This document shows positions 8,874 through 17,180 of a stretch of 35,904 nt of DNA, one piece after another. The DNA is from a bacterium (GTDB lineage: Bacteria; Planctomycetota; Planctomycetia; Kolteriales; Kolteriaceae). A model generated the notes under the pieces. It worked only from the letters and a program-made list of their open reading frames with translations. It made no database searches and was not told the DNA's origin. The stretch covers positions 1-35,904 of the forward strand of contig JAIELF010000012.1 of the NCBI GenBank assembly GCA_019753235.1, written 5' to 3'. The translations under genes were made by a program, and so were the position numbers. The stretch's first letter is position 1, and each line of letters begins with the position of its first letter.

Positions 8874-9935
8874 TCAACCATCCCCGCGCGGCGCGGGATA
8901 CCACGCATCACTACCGACGATTCGCCATTCTCTTGTTCCAGCGGGGAAGTAGTTCCAGCGGAGAGGTTCCTCGTGTCCGGATCGAAATCGAACCACGACC
9001 GGACCGGCGACGGCGTCGGGAACCAGATCGGGAAAGAGTGAGCGAACGAATGCTCGACCCGCCTCCTCTCCGAACTGAACATCATCAGGTGCGATGAAAG
9101 AACTTCGCTGGCTTGCCGACTTTTCCGACGGCGTTCCGACGTCGATCCGCTGTCGTGCTCCCTTCCAATCAAAGTCGGCCAGCAGCGGCGCGTGATCGGA
9201 AGGTTTCTCTCCTCGTCTTTCTTCCCAATCAACCCAACAGCGGTAACAACGATCCTCCAGTGATTGCGGACTTAAGATATGATCGATACGAAGACCTTCG
9301 TTACGATGATAACAAAGGTCATTATAGTCCCACCATGTATAGAGGTTCCCCTCCGTATTATGCTGTCTAAAATTATCGGTCAGCCCCAACGATAAAAGGT
9401 CGTGATAAATTTGTACCAGTTCAGAATTATGAATCGCGGATTCTCTCCACTTCTCTGGGACAGATAAATCTGCGTCTGTGGGGGCGATATTGAAGTCGCC
9501 GCACAGAATCATCGGCTGCTTGACCCATTTTTCTCTCTCAATCAATTCAATGAGCGCATGGAGCCAGCGGATTTTGAAACTGTATTTCGGCGAGCGGGTT
9601 CCTTCGCCCCCTGCGGGGACATACGCGCAAACGACACGAACCCCTTCCACGACGGCCGACAACAGCCGCGACTCAGCATCCAAATCCTTTTGGCCAAGTC
9701 CCGACCGGATATCGGCCAAAGGAGTTCTCGCTAAAATCGCCACGCCGTTGTAGCTCTTCTGACCCAAGGTGGCGGCGTGATAGCCTAGCGATCGCACCGT
9801 TTCTGATGGGAACTCTTCATCAAGACACTTGAGTTCCTGCAAGCAGACGACGTCGGGCTGCCGACTGCTCAGCCAGCGAATCAATCGCTCTTCGCGGACG
9901 CGGACAGAGTTGACATTCCATGTCGCCAGGATCAT
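8874..9935 (-). CDS. xth: Exodeoxyribonuclease III with a C-terminal extension
   Basis: 353 residues. The first 256 are a complete exonuclease III/AP endonuclease fold, used in base-excision repair. The metal and catalytic residues are N7 (WNVNS), E34 (LQELK), D147 and N149 (GDFNIAP), D218 (IDHIL) and D247-H248 (SDHAPLL). N7 and E34 fall at the same numbers as in the E. coli enzyme. Residues 257-353 form an extra tail of about 97 residues that I cannot assign to a family; it contains a stretch ending in WRIVGSDAWYPAP. The usual length of the family is 250-270, so the tail is an addition, not a frameshift artefact. It is probably transcribed ahead of lgt. Confidence 0.92.
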   Translation of the reverse strand: MILATWNVNSVRVREERLIRWLSSRQPDVVCLQELKCLDEEFPSETVRSLGYHAATLGQKSYNGVAILARTPLADIRSGLGQKDLDAESRLLSAVVEGVRVVCAYVPAGGEGTRSPKYSFKIRWLHALIELIEREKWVKQPMILCGDFNIAPTDADLSVPEKWRESAIHNSELVQIYHDLLSLGLTDNFRQHNTEGNLYTWWDYNDLCYHRNEGLRIDHILSPQSLEDRCYRCWVDWEERRGEKPSDHAPLLADFDWKGARQRIDVGTPSEKSASQRSSFIAPDDVQFGEEAGRAFVRSLFPDLVPDAVAGPVVVRFRSGHEEPLRWNYFPAGTREWRIVGSDAWYPAPRGDG

Positions 9936-10172
9936 CGCTTATTCCTTCCAGCGGGCCAGAGCATTGACCGAACGAAGAACCAAGTTGCCCGGTCTCTTTC
10001 GATGAAGTGCCATTCTAGCCGAGCAGGGAATCTTTCCCCCATTTTTTTGGCTATCGAAGGCAGACTCGCGACGAAGGAGCGGAGTAGATCGGAACACGTA
10101 TGGATGATAAGTTAACGGATGGCGGTCCCCATGGACACAACCCTCGAAACCGTCATAGGAGCTTCGCTCAGG
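9936..10172. other. Divergent intergenic region between xth and dnaE
   Basis: 237 bases between two divergent genes must hold promoters for both. A T-run (near 10040-10050) is the only notable composition. No operator or convincing -35/-10 pair stands out. The AGGAG at 10157-10161 is the likely ribosome site of dnaE. Confidence 0.3.
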
Positions 10173-13100
10173 ATGAGTGATCAGCCTTTCGTTCACCTTA
10201 ACTGTCACAGTCATTACAGCTTGCTGAAGGCAACCAACCTGATCGAGCCGATGGTCGCGCGGGCCAAAGAGCTCGGCATGAATGCTTTAGCGCTGACCGA
10301 TTCCGACAATCTCTATGGCGCGATCGAGTTCTACGACGTCTGCAAAGGACATGGGATTAAGCCGATCCTGGGATACAAGGCAACCGTCGCGCCTGGGGGA
10401 TGGTCGGCAACGTCGGCAACCACTGTCGTCCCAACATATCGGTTGACACTGCTGGCTCAGAACGGCGTTGGATTTCAGAACCTCGTGAAGCTCGCTTCGT
10501 TCGCGGCACTCGACGGGGCCGACGGTGATGTCGCCCGCGTCGATCGTGCGACACTCGAAGAATGTCGAGAAGGCGTATTGGCTTTGTCCGGCGAAGCCGA
10601 GAGCGAGATCGGAACGTTGATCGAGCGAGGACGATTCGACGAGGCTGCTCAGACCGCGGACTGGTATCGGCAAGTCTTCGGCGAGAGGTTTTTTCTCGAG
10701 GTCCAGAACCAGAATCTTCCCAGACAATTGCAGCAAATCCGCAGCACGATGGCGTTGGCGGACCACGTCGGAGTCCCCGTCGTGGCGACCAATAACGTTC
10801 GCTATTTGCGTTCGGAAGATAGTTCTGCTCACGAAGTGTTGCTCTGCATCGACAGCGCGAAGAAACTAAGTGACCCGCATCGGCCACGCCTCGGGTCCAG
10901 CGAGTTCTACATGAAAAGCGCTGCCGAGATGTATGAGGCGTTTCCCGAGTTTCCCGATGCCGTCGCGCGGACACAGGATCTTGCCGACCGGGTCGATATC
11001 AAGCTCGACTTCAGCCGACATTTCCCCGTCTTCCTTCCGCCTGATGGATCGAGTGTGCAGGATTACCTCCGCCGACAGTGTCTCGATGGGATGCGCTGGC
11101 GATTCGGGGAAAGCCCTCCCACTTCCGCCATCGAGCGACTGGAGACGGAACTGGGTGTCATCAACAAGCTCGGCTTCGCCAGTTACTTTCTCATCGTCTG
11201 GGACTTTGTTCGCTTTGCACGAAGCCGAGGCATTCCTTGCACCGCTCGTGGTAGCGGATGCGGCGCGCTCGTCGCTTATCTACTTGGATTCAGCCATGTC
11301 GATCCGCTCACGTATGACTTGCTCTTCGAGCGGTTCCTCGATCCGAGCCGTGCCGAGGCGCCGGATATCGACATTGATTTCTGCCAAAAGCGTCGCGAAG
11401 AAGTCGTCGAATACACTCGTGAAAAGTACGGCCAGCGAAACGTAGCGCAGATCATCACGTATGGAACGATGGCCGCCCGCGCCGTCGTGCGCGATGTTGG
11501 CCGAGTGCTTGAAGTCCCCCTTCCACGCGTCGACCAGATCGCAAAGATGATCCCCGCGCTGCCGAAGATGACGCTCGAAAAGGGACTCAAGGATAGTCCC
11601 GAGTTTGCCAAGACCTATGCGAACGATGATACGGTTCGAGAACTGGTCGAGATCGGCAAACGTCTCGAGGGCTTGGCGAGAAATGCCGGGACGCATGCCG
11701 CCGGCGTCGTGGTCGCCGACCGCGATCTCACCAGCTACGTTCCTCTGCGACGCAGCAGCGGCGCGACTATCACTCAGTGGGAAATGACGATCCTTGATAA
11801 AGTCGGAATGTTGAAGTTCGATTTTCTCGGCTTGCGCAATTTGACGCTGTTGACCGAAGCGGTGTCTCTCTGTGAAAAGGTCTACCAGACGAAAATTGAT
11901 CTACACTCGCTTCCGCTCGACGATGTGGAGACATACGCACTTCTTCAGCGGGGCGAGACCAAGGGTATTTTTCAGCTCGAGAGCGAGGGGATTCGCAATC
12001 TTTTAGTTCGATTGAAACCTGACCGATTCGAGGACATCATCGCAACTTGTGCTCTTTATCGACCTGGCCCGCTCGGGGGGGGCATGGTGGACGACTACAT
12101 CAATGTCAAGCATGGTCGACAGGAGGCCAAGTACCCACATAGAATCGCCCAAGATGTCTTGGAAGAGACCTACGGTGTGATGGTCTATCAAGAGCAGGTA
12201 ATGCGAATCCTCAATCGATTGGGAGGGATCGAGCTCGCTAGTGCCTACAAATGCATTAAGGCGATCAGCAAAAAGAACACGGATGTCATGAATAAATATA
12301 CTGCCGAGTTCGTCGCCGGCTCGCAGAAACATGGTCTTACCAGCGATAAAGCGATCGAGATATTCAATCTGATCGCTCAATTTGCTCACTACGGTTTTAA
12401 TAAGAGCCATTCTACTGCCTATGCACTCATTGCCTATCAAACCGCTTTCTTAAAAGCACACTATCCCGCCGCTTTCATGGCTGCCCTCTTGTCCAGCGAG
12501 CTAGACAACACCGACAAATTGGTCGATCACATCGACGATTGCAAGCGAATGGGGATCGATGTCAAACCCCCCGATGTCAATGAGGGGGATATTAGCTTTA
12601 CCGTGGTCGATGGAGTTGTTCGTTTCGGGCTGGCCGCCATCAAAGGTGTCGGCGAAAGAGCCATCGAGTCTATCGTGGCCGAGCGTCAAGCACGGGGACT
12701 CTTTCGCAATATCTTCGATTTCTGTGAACGAGTGGACACTCACATCGTCACGAAGTCATGCATTGAGAGTTTAATTAAAGGGGGCGCGATGGATGGCTTC
12801 CACGCCAGACGTCGGCAGCTCTTTGAAGTCCTACCGACCGCACTTCGGGCAGGTGGATCGGCTCGAGACGCTCGGAGTAGTGGGCAGGGTCTCCTTTTCG
12901 GCGGTGACGAGGATGCGGGCTCGGCCGTCGAGGATATTGATCATGCACTCCCCGATATTCCCGAATGGACCGACAAAGAGCGGTTAGGCTTTGAGAAAGC
13001 ACTGTTGGGAATTTATCTTTCGAGTCATCCGCTGGCCGAGCACCAGTCGCTACTGAGGGTGTTTCGAACCCATGAGATCGGTCAGCTCTCGGCCATTCCG

Positions 13101-13700
13101 GGTGGCGCGGAAGTCATTGTTGCGGGCATGGTCACAGATCTTCGTTCGATGACGCAGAAGAAGGCGATGAAGTCCGGGAATCAGCAATATGCCCGATTCA
13201 TGTTTGAAGATGCCAGCGGAAGAGTTCCATGTGTCATGTTTGCTGACACCTATGCCGAGTACGCGGAGAAGCTCAAGAATGATTTGATCTGCTTTCTCCA
13301 GGCAGATATCGATACAAGTCGTGATGAAGTCGGCTTGATCGTTCGCGAAATCATCAGTATCGAGTCCGCACCGCAGCGATTGTCGGGCTCGTTGCTAGTG
13401 CGAGTCGATTCCGCCCTGCTTGGAACAGGTTTTGTGCCTTCCTTGAAAGCGATCCTGTCAGCAAGGCCCGGCAAATCGACCGTTTATCTTGATGTGAGGA
13501 CCGCGGCCGGCCTGCGGGTCAAAATGCAGGCAGGGGATGATTTCCTTGTGAGCTGCGACCGCGAATTGGTGTATCAAGTCGAAGCGCTCGTCGGCGAGGG
13601 GAATTGCAACATCATTCCCAATCCACAAGCGAAGAAACTCAAACGTCGACCCGAACCCGCTTATCTGAAACGTCGCGACAACAAAGCAAGTTCCAATTAG
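10173..13700 (+). CDS. dnaE: DNA polymerase III subunit alpha
   Basis: About 1,175 residues from ATG 10173 (MSDQPFVHLNCHSHYS), with AGGAG 11 bases before. The frame is open further up to ATG 10119. It is the replicative polymerase subunit. The N-terminal PHP domain opens with NCHSHYSLL, retaining the histidines. The polymerase motif PDIDIDF places the catalytic aspartates near 398 and 400, and the third is near 550 (KFDFLGL), the same spacing as E. coli D401/D403/D555. A helix-hairpin-helix region and an OB-fold (VIVAGMVTDLRSM, near residue 979) follow. The length and domain order suit DnaE1 rather than the error-prone DnaE2, though the two can be hard to tell apart by eye. No clear terminator is visible after the TAG. 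Confidence 0.95.
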   Translation: MSDQPFVHLNCHSHYSLLKATNLIEPMVARAKELGMNALALTDSDNLYGAIEFYDVCKGHGIKPILGYKATVAPGGWSATSATTVVPTYRLTLLAQNGVGFQNLVKLASFAALDGADGDVARVDRATLEECREGVLALSGEAESEIGTLIERGRFDEAAQTADWYRQVFGERFFLEVQNQNLPRQLQQIRSTMALADHVGVPVVATNNVRYLRSEDSSAHEVLLCIDSAKKLSDPHRPRLGSSEFYMKSAAEMYEAFPEFPDAVARTQDLADRVDIKLDFSRHFPVFLPPDGSSVQDYLRRQCLDGMRWRFGESPPTSAIERLETELGVINKLGFASYFLIVWDFVRFARSRGIPCTARGSGCGALVAYLLGFSHVDPLTYDLLFERFLDPSRAEAPDIDIDFCQKRREEVVEYTREKYGQRNVAQIITYGTMAARAVVRDVGRVLEVPLPRVDQIAKMIPALPKMTLEKGLKDSPEFAKTYANDDTVRELVEIGKRLEGLARNAGTHAAGVVVADRDLTSYVPLRRSSGATITQWEMTILDKVGMLKFDFLGLRNLTLLTEAVSLCEKVYQTKIDLHSLPLDDVETYALLQRGETKGIFQLESEGIRNLLVRLKPDRFEDIIATCALYRPGPLGGGMVDDYINVKHGRQEAKYPHRIAQDVLEETYGVMVYQEQVMRILNRLGGIELASAYKCIKAISKKNTDVMNKYTAEFVAGSQKHGLTSDKAIEIFNLIAQFAHYGFNKSHSTAYALIAYQTAFLKAHYPAAFMAALLSSELDNTDKLVDHIDDCKRMGIDVKPPDVNEGDISFTVVDGVVRFGLAAIKGVGERAIESIVAERQARGLFRNIFDFCERVDTHIVTKSCIESLIKGGAMDGFHARRRQLFEVLPTALRAGGSARDARSSGQGLLFGGDEDAGSAVEDIDHALPDIPEWTDKERLGFEKALLGIYLSSHPLAEHQSLLRVFRTHEIGQLSAIPGGAEVIVAGMVTDLRSMTQKKAMKSGNQQYARFMFEDASGRVPCVMFADTYAEYAEKLKNDLICFLQADIDTSRDEVGLIVREIISIESAPQRLSGSLLVRVDSALLGTGFVPSLKAILSARPGKSTVYLDVRTAAGLRVKMQAGDDFLVSCDRELVYQVEALVGEGNCNIIPNPQAKKLKRRPEPAYLKRRDNKASSN

Positions 13701-13809
13701 CCCAGGCCGATCGCATCTAATTGTCACCGCAGTATTGCATGAGGGGTGTTGGAATCAAGGGGCTTGAAATATTGTCCGTGATCAGTTGGTTTCACGGAGG
13801 TTCTTTTCG

Positions 13810-14957
13810 ATGGCGACAAAGTTACAAAAGCCTTTGGACATTCTTTCATACTTGTCCAGATTGACGACCCACGGATTGTACGGACTCAGAAGCATCGGCT
13901 GGTCGACATTCTCTTCATCGGCTTGGTCGCGACGATGTGCGGCTGCAACCATTGGGTCGACGTCGAACGCTTTGCGAAAGCCAAGAAGGATTGGTTCAAG
14001 CGGTTTATCCTTCTCCCCGAAGGCATCCCTTCGCACGATACCTTCACCCGCGTCTTTCGCATCATCAAGGCATCCGTCTTGGAAGCGTGCTCCAGGGAAT
14101 GGCTGCATTCGCTACATGAAGCGACGGGCGGCGGCCAAATCGCCATCGACGGCAAGACCCTGACCAATTCACCCAATCAATCCAGCGGCCAAGCGGCGTT
14201 GCACCTGTTGTGTGCATCGAGCGTGCAGGCTCGCGTGGTGCTTGGCCAAGAGGCGACCGATCAAAAGTCCAATGAAATCACAGCGATTCCAGCACTGCTC
14301 CAACAACTGGAACTCAAGGGATCGCTGGTCACCATCGACGCGATGGGATGTCAGTCGGCCATTGCCGAGCAAATTCACGAAGCGGGCGGTGACTATGTCT
14401 TGGCACTGAAAGCGAATCATCCCAAGCGGCACGAAGCGGTATCAGACGCCTTCGTCGCCGTGGCCGAAGAAACGTCTCAGACGAAAGGCGTTCGCCGAAT
14501 GAAGGTGGTGGATGAATCGGGTGATCGACGCGACGAACGCGAGTACATCGTGATGCCGGCCCCGGCAGATCTTCCTGGCCGAGAGAATTGGCCGGGCCTG
14601 GAGTCGATCGGCATGGTCGTTCGGCGTCGAATCACGCCCAAGGGTGAGACGGGCGACGTTCGCTATTACCTCAGCAGCCTACCCGCAAAAGTTCGCGAGT
14701 TTGCAACGGCCGTCCGCAGCCACTGGTCGATCGAGAACACCTTGCACTGGTCACTCGATGTAACTTTTTCAGAGGACGAGAGCCGTATCCATAAGGGGGA
14801 AGGGCCGGAAGTGGTGGCCTGGCTCCGAAGATTGGTACTGTCCATCCTCAAGCAGGACACTTCGATGAAAGAGAGCCTCCGCGGCAAACGCTTCATCCTC
14901 GGATGGGATGAACCCCGCGTACTCCGCATGCGTCATTATTTGCAAGGAGTCTTTTGA
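13810..14957 (+). pseudogene. ISAs1-family transposase, broken by a frameshift
   Basis: A DDE transposase of ISAs1 type. The N-terminus starts at ATG 13810 (MATKLQKPLDILSYLS) in one frame. The continuation IDDPRIVRTQKHRLVDILFI lies one frame earlier, with the join at 13855-13859. One base, probably a C in TCC(C)AG, appears lost. Downstream the reading frame is intact to TGA 14957 and shows GIPSHDTFTRVF, AIDGKT (first D), TIDAMGCQ (second D), LALKANHP and LHWSLDVTFSEDESR (last acidic residue). An internal ATG (13923) could give 344 residues lacking the N-terminus. No inverted repeats or target duplication can be found, so the ends of this copy are probably lost or eroded. No slippery heptamer is seen at the join, so a programmed shift is unlikely. 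Confidence 0.85.
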
Positions 14958-14990
14958 GTGCCCATTACCAGGAGGATGATATCATCAATC

Positions 14991-15476
14991 ATGAATAGGA
15001 TTTGGGGTGCTTGCTGCAAGGCGAAGACAGCAAGGGCTTATAGCAGGCCACCGTTTATTGCTTTGCTGTTGTTAATATCTATTGTTTTCTATTATAAAAA
15101 CTTGTCGAGAGATTTTCCTGGACTATATACACTACAGAGTAGTAGCCCAACATGCTTGCAAGTGATCCTTGGTAAACTTGGGTTACCAACCATCCAGAGG
15201 GCGGAAGTGGCTGTGTTGTCTCCCGTGGTTAGTGATGACGCAATTTTGTATATTTCTAAGAAAGCCGAATTAGAATGGTTGATTCTTGATGGTGAATGGA
15301 CTTCATTTGTATCGTTGCGGCCAATCATAGTATCGCAATCCTCTTCAAGCGGAGCTGGAAAAATAAAGCTAGTTGATGCCATGGACACCAAGCTTGATGG
15401 AGAATGTATCCCATTTTTGCCTCCCTACGCAAATCTGTGGGCGTCATTGGGTTCGGGTAGTCGGCCGAGGTTGTGA
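14991..15476 (+). CDS. Hypothetical membrane-anchored protein, 3' end replaced by the ISL3 element
   Basis: The frame runs from GTG 14958 but AGGAGG (14970-14975) and ATG 14991 make a later start plausible. One hydrophobic segment (about PFIALLLLISIVFYY) near the N-terminus is followed by an extracytoplasmic stretch without recognisable domains. The frame enters the left end of the ISL3 element at about 15419, and its last 19 or so codons are IS sequence, so the native C-terminus is lost. The bases are clearly richer in A and T than in neighbouring genes. I do not recognise the family, and a native function is unlikely to survive. Confidence 0.4.
   Translation: MNRIWGACCKAKTARAYSRPPFIALLLLISIVFYYKNLSRDFPGLYTLQSSSPTCLQVILGKLGLPTIQRAEVAVLSPVVSDDAILYISKKAELEWLILDGEWTSFVSLRPIIVSQSSSSGAGKIKLVDAMDTKLDGECIPFLPPYANLWASLGSGSRPRL
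15419..15440 (+). repeat. ISL3 left terminal inverted repeat
   Basis: 22 bases, sharing 16 of 22 positions with the reverse complement of the right end. It contains the stop codon of the transposase (15425-15427). Confidence 0.65.
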
Positions 15477-16708
15477 TACAAGCTGTATTTGACCGTGTTT
15501 CGGCCACGGAAGCCGAGGGATCGGCGGGTCGTTAATTTGACTTTCAGATTCATTCCTTCGACGGCGCCTGAGGAAATGGCTCCCTTGGCCTCGAACCAGT
15601 TGAAGATCAACTCGGCATGATCCTCCAGCGTCCGGGCCAGCTTCTTCATCGGCTCGATGCGCGAACGCCTGGCCCTGTCGACCCACTCGTTGAAGAAGCG
15701 AGTGATCTGCCAGGAACTCGTGCACATCCACATCCGCTGGAAGTCTTCCTTCATCAAGTAGCACTTCACCGTCTTGAGGTTGTGCGCGAGAAGTTCCTTC
15801 AGCCGGAGCACTTCCCGGCGCTTGAGGTTCCCGCGCCTCTTGAGGAGTAACCAACGCGAGTGCTTGAGCGTCTCACGGCCTCTTGCCTTCAGTTGCCGAG
15901 CCTCCTGGGCCCGAACCTGATCAATCGCCTTGTTGAACATCTTGAAGATGTGGAAGCGATCCAAGATGTCGATCGCCGCCGACGCCTGCTGCGCCACCAC
16001 CGTCAAATAGGCCCGCCACATGTCGCTGCAGATGTACTTCAGTTGACTCGTGCGATGCTTACCGAAGATCCGAAAGAATCGCTCCAGCGTCGCCTTCGTT
16101 CGATCCTCGCCGATCCACAACAGCCGACGAGCCCCCGCGTCGATCTGGTAAACGAGCGTCACGTAACGATGACCCTTGCGTGTCGCCACTTCGTCAATGC
16201 CGATCGCCTGGATCCCTGTTGAATCCCTATGTCTCAGGCCCCACACGACCGCCATCTTCACCGATTCGAGCCAGCGACCGCCTTGGTACGCTGGCGCTCC
16301 AAGGCTCACCGTGTTCCAGCTCGTGCCGAAGTGCTGCGCCGTCTCTTGCCAGGAAAGCCGACGAGCCCACGACGCCAGGAACCACTGAAAGTGCCGCGTC
16401 GTTCGCTCCTTGCCGCGAGCCCAGGGTAATCGCTCGACACGCACGCCGCAGGTGGCGCAGTTCACCCGACGCGGAGCGTAGACCAGCCACACCGCCAAAC
16501 TCCACAGTGGCACATGCTGGAAACGACGCTCGGCTAGATGATCGTGCGTACCGCCACGCTCGCCACACACCGAGCAGATCGGCCGACTTCCTCGACGAGG
16601 ACGAACCACGATGTCGAGCTGTCGCTTCAAATCATCCCGCCACCGAACCTTCTCGTAGACAAAACTTCCGTGACGATCGAGCGCGTTGAGGATAACCTGA
16701 AGTTGCAT
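15425..16708 (-). CDS. ISL3-family transposase
   Basis: 427 residues from ATG 16708, with GTG 16711 directly before it and AGGAAG as ribosome site. The N-terminal zinc-binding region has CSVCG and CATCG pairs, as usual for ISL3. The catalytic residues are visible as GIDEVATRKGHRYVT (first D), CSDMWRAY (second D region), ILDRFHIFKMFN, and SSGAVEGMNLKVKLTTRRSLGFRG (final E). A segment LGAPAYQGGRWLE between the WNTV and SVKMAVVWGL blocks looks inserted relative to the family pattern, about 13 residues in phase. The frame is otherwise intact, so the enzyme may be active. Its C-terminus overlaps the left inverted end. Confidence 0.9.
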   Translation of the reverse strand: MQLQVILNALDRHGSFVYEKVRWRDDLKRQLDIVVRPRRGSRPICSVCGERGGTHDHLAERRFQHVPLWSLAVWLVYAPRRVNCATCGVRVERLPWARGKERTTRHFQWFLASWARRLSWQETAQHFGTSWNTVSLGAPAYQGGRWLESVKMAVVWGLRHRDSTGIQAIGIDEVATRKGHRYVTLVYQIDAGARRLLWIGEDRTKATLERFFRIFGKHRTSQLKYICSDMWRAYLTVVAQQASAAIDILDRFHIFKMFNKAIDQVRAQEARQLKARGRETLKHSRWLLLKRRGNLKRREVLRLKELLAHNLKTVKCYLMKEDFQRMWMCTSSWQITRFFNEWVDRARRSRIEPMKKLARTLEDHAELIFNWFEAKGAISSGAVEGMNLKVKLTTRRSLGFRGRNTVKYSLYHNLGRLPEPNDAHRFA

Positions 16709-16929
16709 CACGCTTCCTGACCGTGCGACAGGGTGAAGACGTTAACAACTCCATCATGGCAAGCGGCCAAGCGGGATGCACTTCCTTCAAAACCAGGCCG
16801 GCTGAATCAGAAACCAAGGCCGGATCGGCTGGGAGTCGCCGGGCCCCTGCGTCCCCATCGCCCCAGGGTGGCGACCGGGTCCCAGACGAGCCGGCCGGTC
16901 GAGGAGCCACGAGAAGGTCACTTACCAAG

Positions 16930-16951
16930 CCACAGATTTGGGAGAAGAGCC
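16930..16951 (-). repeat. ISL3 right terminal inverted repeat
   Basis: 22 bases. Read from outside inward it begins GGCTCTTC and ends CAAATCTGTGG, matching the left end over its last 11 bases exactly. Confidence 0.65.
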
Positions 16952-16968
16952 AGAAAAACCTTTGGACC

Positions 16969-16984
16969 CTAGGGTAAACCCTAG
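16969..16984. promoter_or_regulatory. Palindrome CTAGGGTAAACCCTAG upstream of the giant gene
   Basis: A 16-base inverted repeat with 7-base arms and a 2-base centre, just outside the right end of the ISL3 element and about 200 bases before the giant gene's start. The centre is too small for a good RNA hairpin, so a protein-binding site is more plausible. A chance palindrome cannot be excluded. Confidence 0.3.
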
Positions 16985-17023
16985 TAACACCTCAAAAAAA
17001 ATCCGATTAGATTGCCACTGTGA

Positions 17024-17149
17024 TCATCGATCCACCAGTTGTTCCAGTTCGTGCAAAACGGCGGCCAGCGCATTCTGGGTTTTGAGCACCGAAGGGAGAT
17101 CCATCTTTTGATTTCCCAAGGGTTCACGCTGCGCCATGGTCATTTTCAT
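17024..17149 (-). CDS. Possible small protein, divergent from the giant gene
   Basis: 41 codons from ATG 17149 (with GAGG just upstream on that strand) to TGA 17024. The peptide is MKMTMAQREPLG followed by a leucine-spaced amphipathic helix (LAAVLHELEQLVDR). It falls wholly in the gap if the giant gene starts at 17181. I know no family for it. It may be a chance frame or the 5' remnant of a gene lost during IS insertion. Confidence 0.2.
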   Translation of the reverse strand: MKMTMAQREPLGNQKMDLPSVLKTQNALAAVLHELEQLVDR

Positions 17150-17180
17150 GAACCTCGGCAGAGTCAAGGGAGCCCCCGTC

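Larger units (their letters stand above)
15419..16951 (-). mobile_element. ISL3-family insertion sequence, about 1.53 kb
   Basis: The element is bounded by imperfect 22-base inverted ends at 15419-15440 and 16930-16951 that share the inner block CAAATCTGTGG. Read inward, the right end starts GGCTCTTC, which fits the ISL3 family. It carries one transposase gene on the minus strand, whose stop codon lies inside the left end. The 220 bases between the transposase start and the right end are GC-rich and hold no gene I trust. I see no convincing 8-base target duplication (CCATTTTT on the left, AGAAAAAC on the right), so an old or rearranged insertion is possible. The left end is the less conserved one. 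Confidence 0.75.

Noticed and set aside
13701..13809. Rho-independent terminator after dnaE or left inverted end of ISAs1
   Set aside because: No stem followed by a T-run, and no counterpart of the GAGGGGTGTTGG stretch near 13741 could be found after 14957.
13850..13865. Programmed ribosomal frameshift in the ISAs1 transposase
   Set aside because: No slippery heptamer or downstream stem is evident, and the family normally has one frame. A simple base loss explains it.
15411..16959. Target-site duplication flanking the ISL3 element
   Set aside because: The flanking octamers CCATTTTT and AGAAAAAC are not direct repeats.
16723..16977. 84-codon frame in the non-coding part of the ISL3 element
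   Set aside because: Ser/Pro/Gly/Arg-rich peptide typical of a chance frame in GC-rich DNA. It crosses the inverted repeat.
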